From the NCBI RefSeq assembly GCF_009900745.1, contig NZ_WXVU01000020.1, positions 56,596 through 120,595 of the forward strand: 64,000 bases of DNA, given 5' to 3'. Below, piece after piece: positions 63,739-64,000 of this stretch. Numbering within the stretch: position 1 is the stretch's first letter; each line of letters starts with the position of its first letter. The notes under the pieces were generated by a model. That model was not told the DNA's origin. It worked only from the letters and a program-made list of their open reading frames with translations, and made no database searches. This DNA is from Chryseobacterium sp. c4a (GTDB lineage Bacteria; Bacteroidota; Bacteroidia; Flavobacteriales; Weeksellaceae). A program made the translations under genes and the position numbers.

Positions 63739-64000
63739 GTGAAGACTTACCTTTTTGGTAAACTTCCCTGTTTTTCAGACAAATTAAAATTATTAAATTT
63801 AGTTTGTTAAACATTATGAAAAAGAGCAAATTTTCAGAACATCAGATTATCAATATTCTGAAAGAATATGAATCTGGGAAAGCGACAAAAGATATTTGTC
63901 GTGAGCATGGAATTTCAGCAGCTACTTTCTACCAGTGGAAGCAGAAATACGGAGGAATGGATGCACAACATCTTAAGGAACTTAAAGCGTTACAGGAAGA
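63739..64000 (+). mobile_element. IS3-family insertion sequence, left part
   Basis: The sequence after the RHS core similarity (from about 63737-63740, beginning TGTGAAGACTTACC) is a leader of about 75 bases followed by an IS3-type orfA. The window ends inside it, so the right end and target duplication are not visible. Confidence 0.75.
63816..64000 (+). CDS. IS3-family transposase OrfA, partial
   Basis: 61 codons are visible from ATG 63816 before the window ends. The sequence MKKSKFSEHQIINILKEYES, then GISAATFYQWKQKYGGMDAQ, is the classical HTH_Tnp_1 helix-turn-helix of IS3-family OrfA proteins, close to the IS407 subgroup. OrfA binds the element ends; the DDE transposase OrfB should follow by ribosomal frameshift outside the window. 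Confidence 0.92.
   Translation, partial: MKKSKFSEHQIINILKEYESGKATKDICREHGISAATFYQWKQKYGGMDAQHLKELKALQE

Noticed and set aside
1..64000. tRNA, rRNA, CRISPR array or prophage
   Set aside because: No cloverleaf ends, regularly spaced repeats, integrase or phage structural genes were recognised in reading both strands.

Overview
The window reads as chromosomal DNA of a low-GC Bacteroidota, most likely Chryseobacterium or a close relative. The support is the type IX secretion (T9SS) C-terminal sorting domains, SprB/PKD/FN3 surface proteins, RHS genes with DUF6443-type starts, TAnnTTTG promoter elements, near absence of Shine-Dalgarno sites and AT-rich intergenic DNA. No tRNA, rRNA, CRISPR array or replication origin was seen.

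Layout. 1-3.6 kb: a cut membrane-protein gene, a JmjC/cupin_8 protein and a run of small hypothetical genes. 3.6-12.8 kb: housekeeping and accessory genes (M1 aminopeptidase, PutP proline symporter, MBL-fold hydrolase, a three-gene ABC cluster). 12.8-16.6 kb: a decayed stretch holding an HxlR regulator, a pair of small HTH proteins and several gene remnants, the best being a TPR/LuxR-type regulator pseudogene. 16.7-27.8 kb: accessory enzymes and regulators, including four GNAT acetyltransferases plus a GNAT remnant, a SAM methyltransferase, AraC, Crp and DinB proteins, thioredoxin, DUF2938 and DUF418 membrane proteins.

28.4-54.2 kb is the most interesting part. Orphan immunity-type genes (Imm51 and others) lead into a long same-strand cluster. 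It has a 1560-aa secreted protein of no family I recognise; a 1772-aa secreted protein with a TANFOR-type N-terminus, FN3, an internal HExxH zincin and a C-terminal TNT (NAD glycohydrolase) toxin domain; an overlapping candidate immunity gene; a second small secreted PD-(D/E)xK nuclease-like toxin with its own candidate immunity gene; remnants of further toxin/immunity cassettes; and then four envelope genes (FN3 protein, SprB-repeat T9SS protein, PKD lipoprotein, outer-membrane barrel) closed by a good terminator. I infer a T9SS-linked polymorphic toxin system with structural genes on both sides of an exchangeable cargo zone. Further orphan immunity genes (Imm1-like, SMI1/KNR4) follow.

54.6-64 kb is a second, RHS-type toxin locus: a T9SS beta-propeller protein carrying an in-frame palindromic repeat insertion, a YD-repeat partner, a 1212-aa RHS toxin whose tip looks membrane-active, a membrane protein as probable immunity, then a 420-bp duplicated copy of the RHS core cut off by an IS3-family element that runs out of the window.
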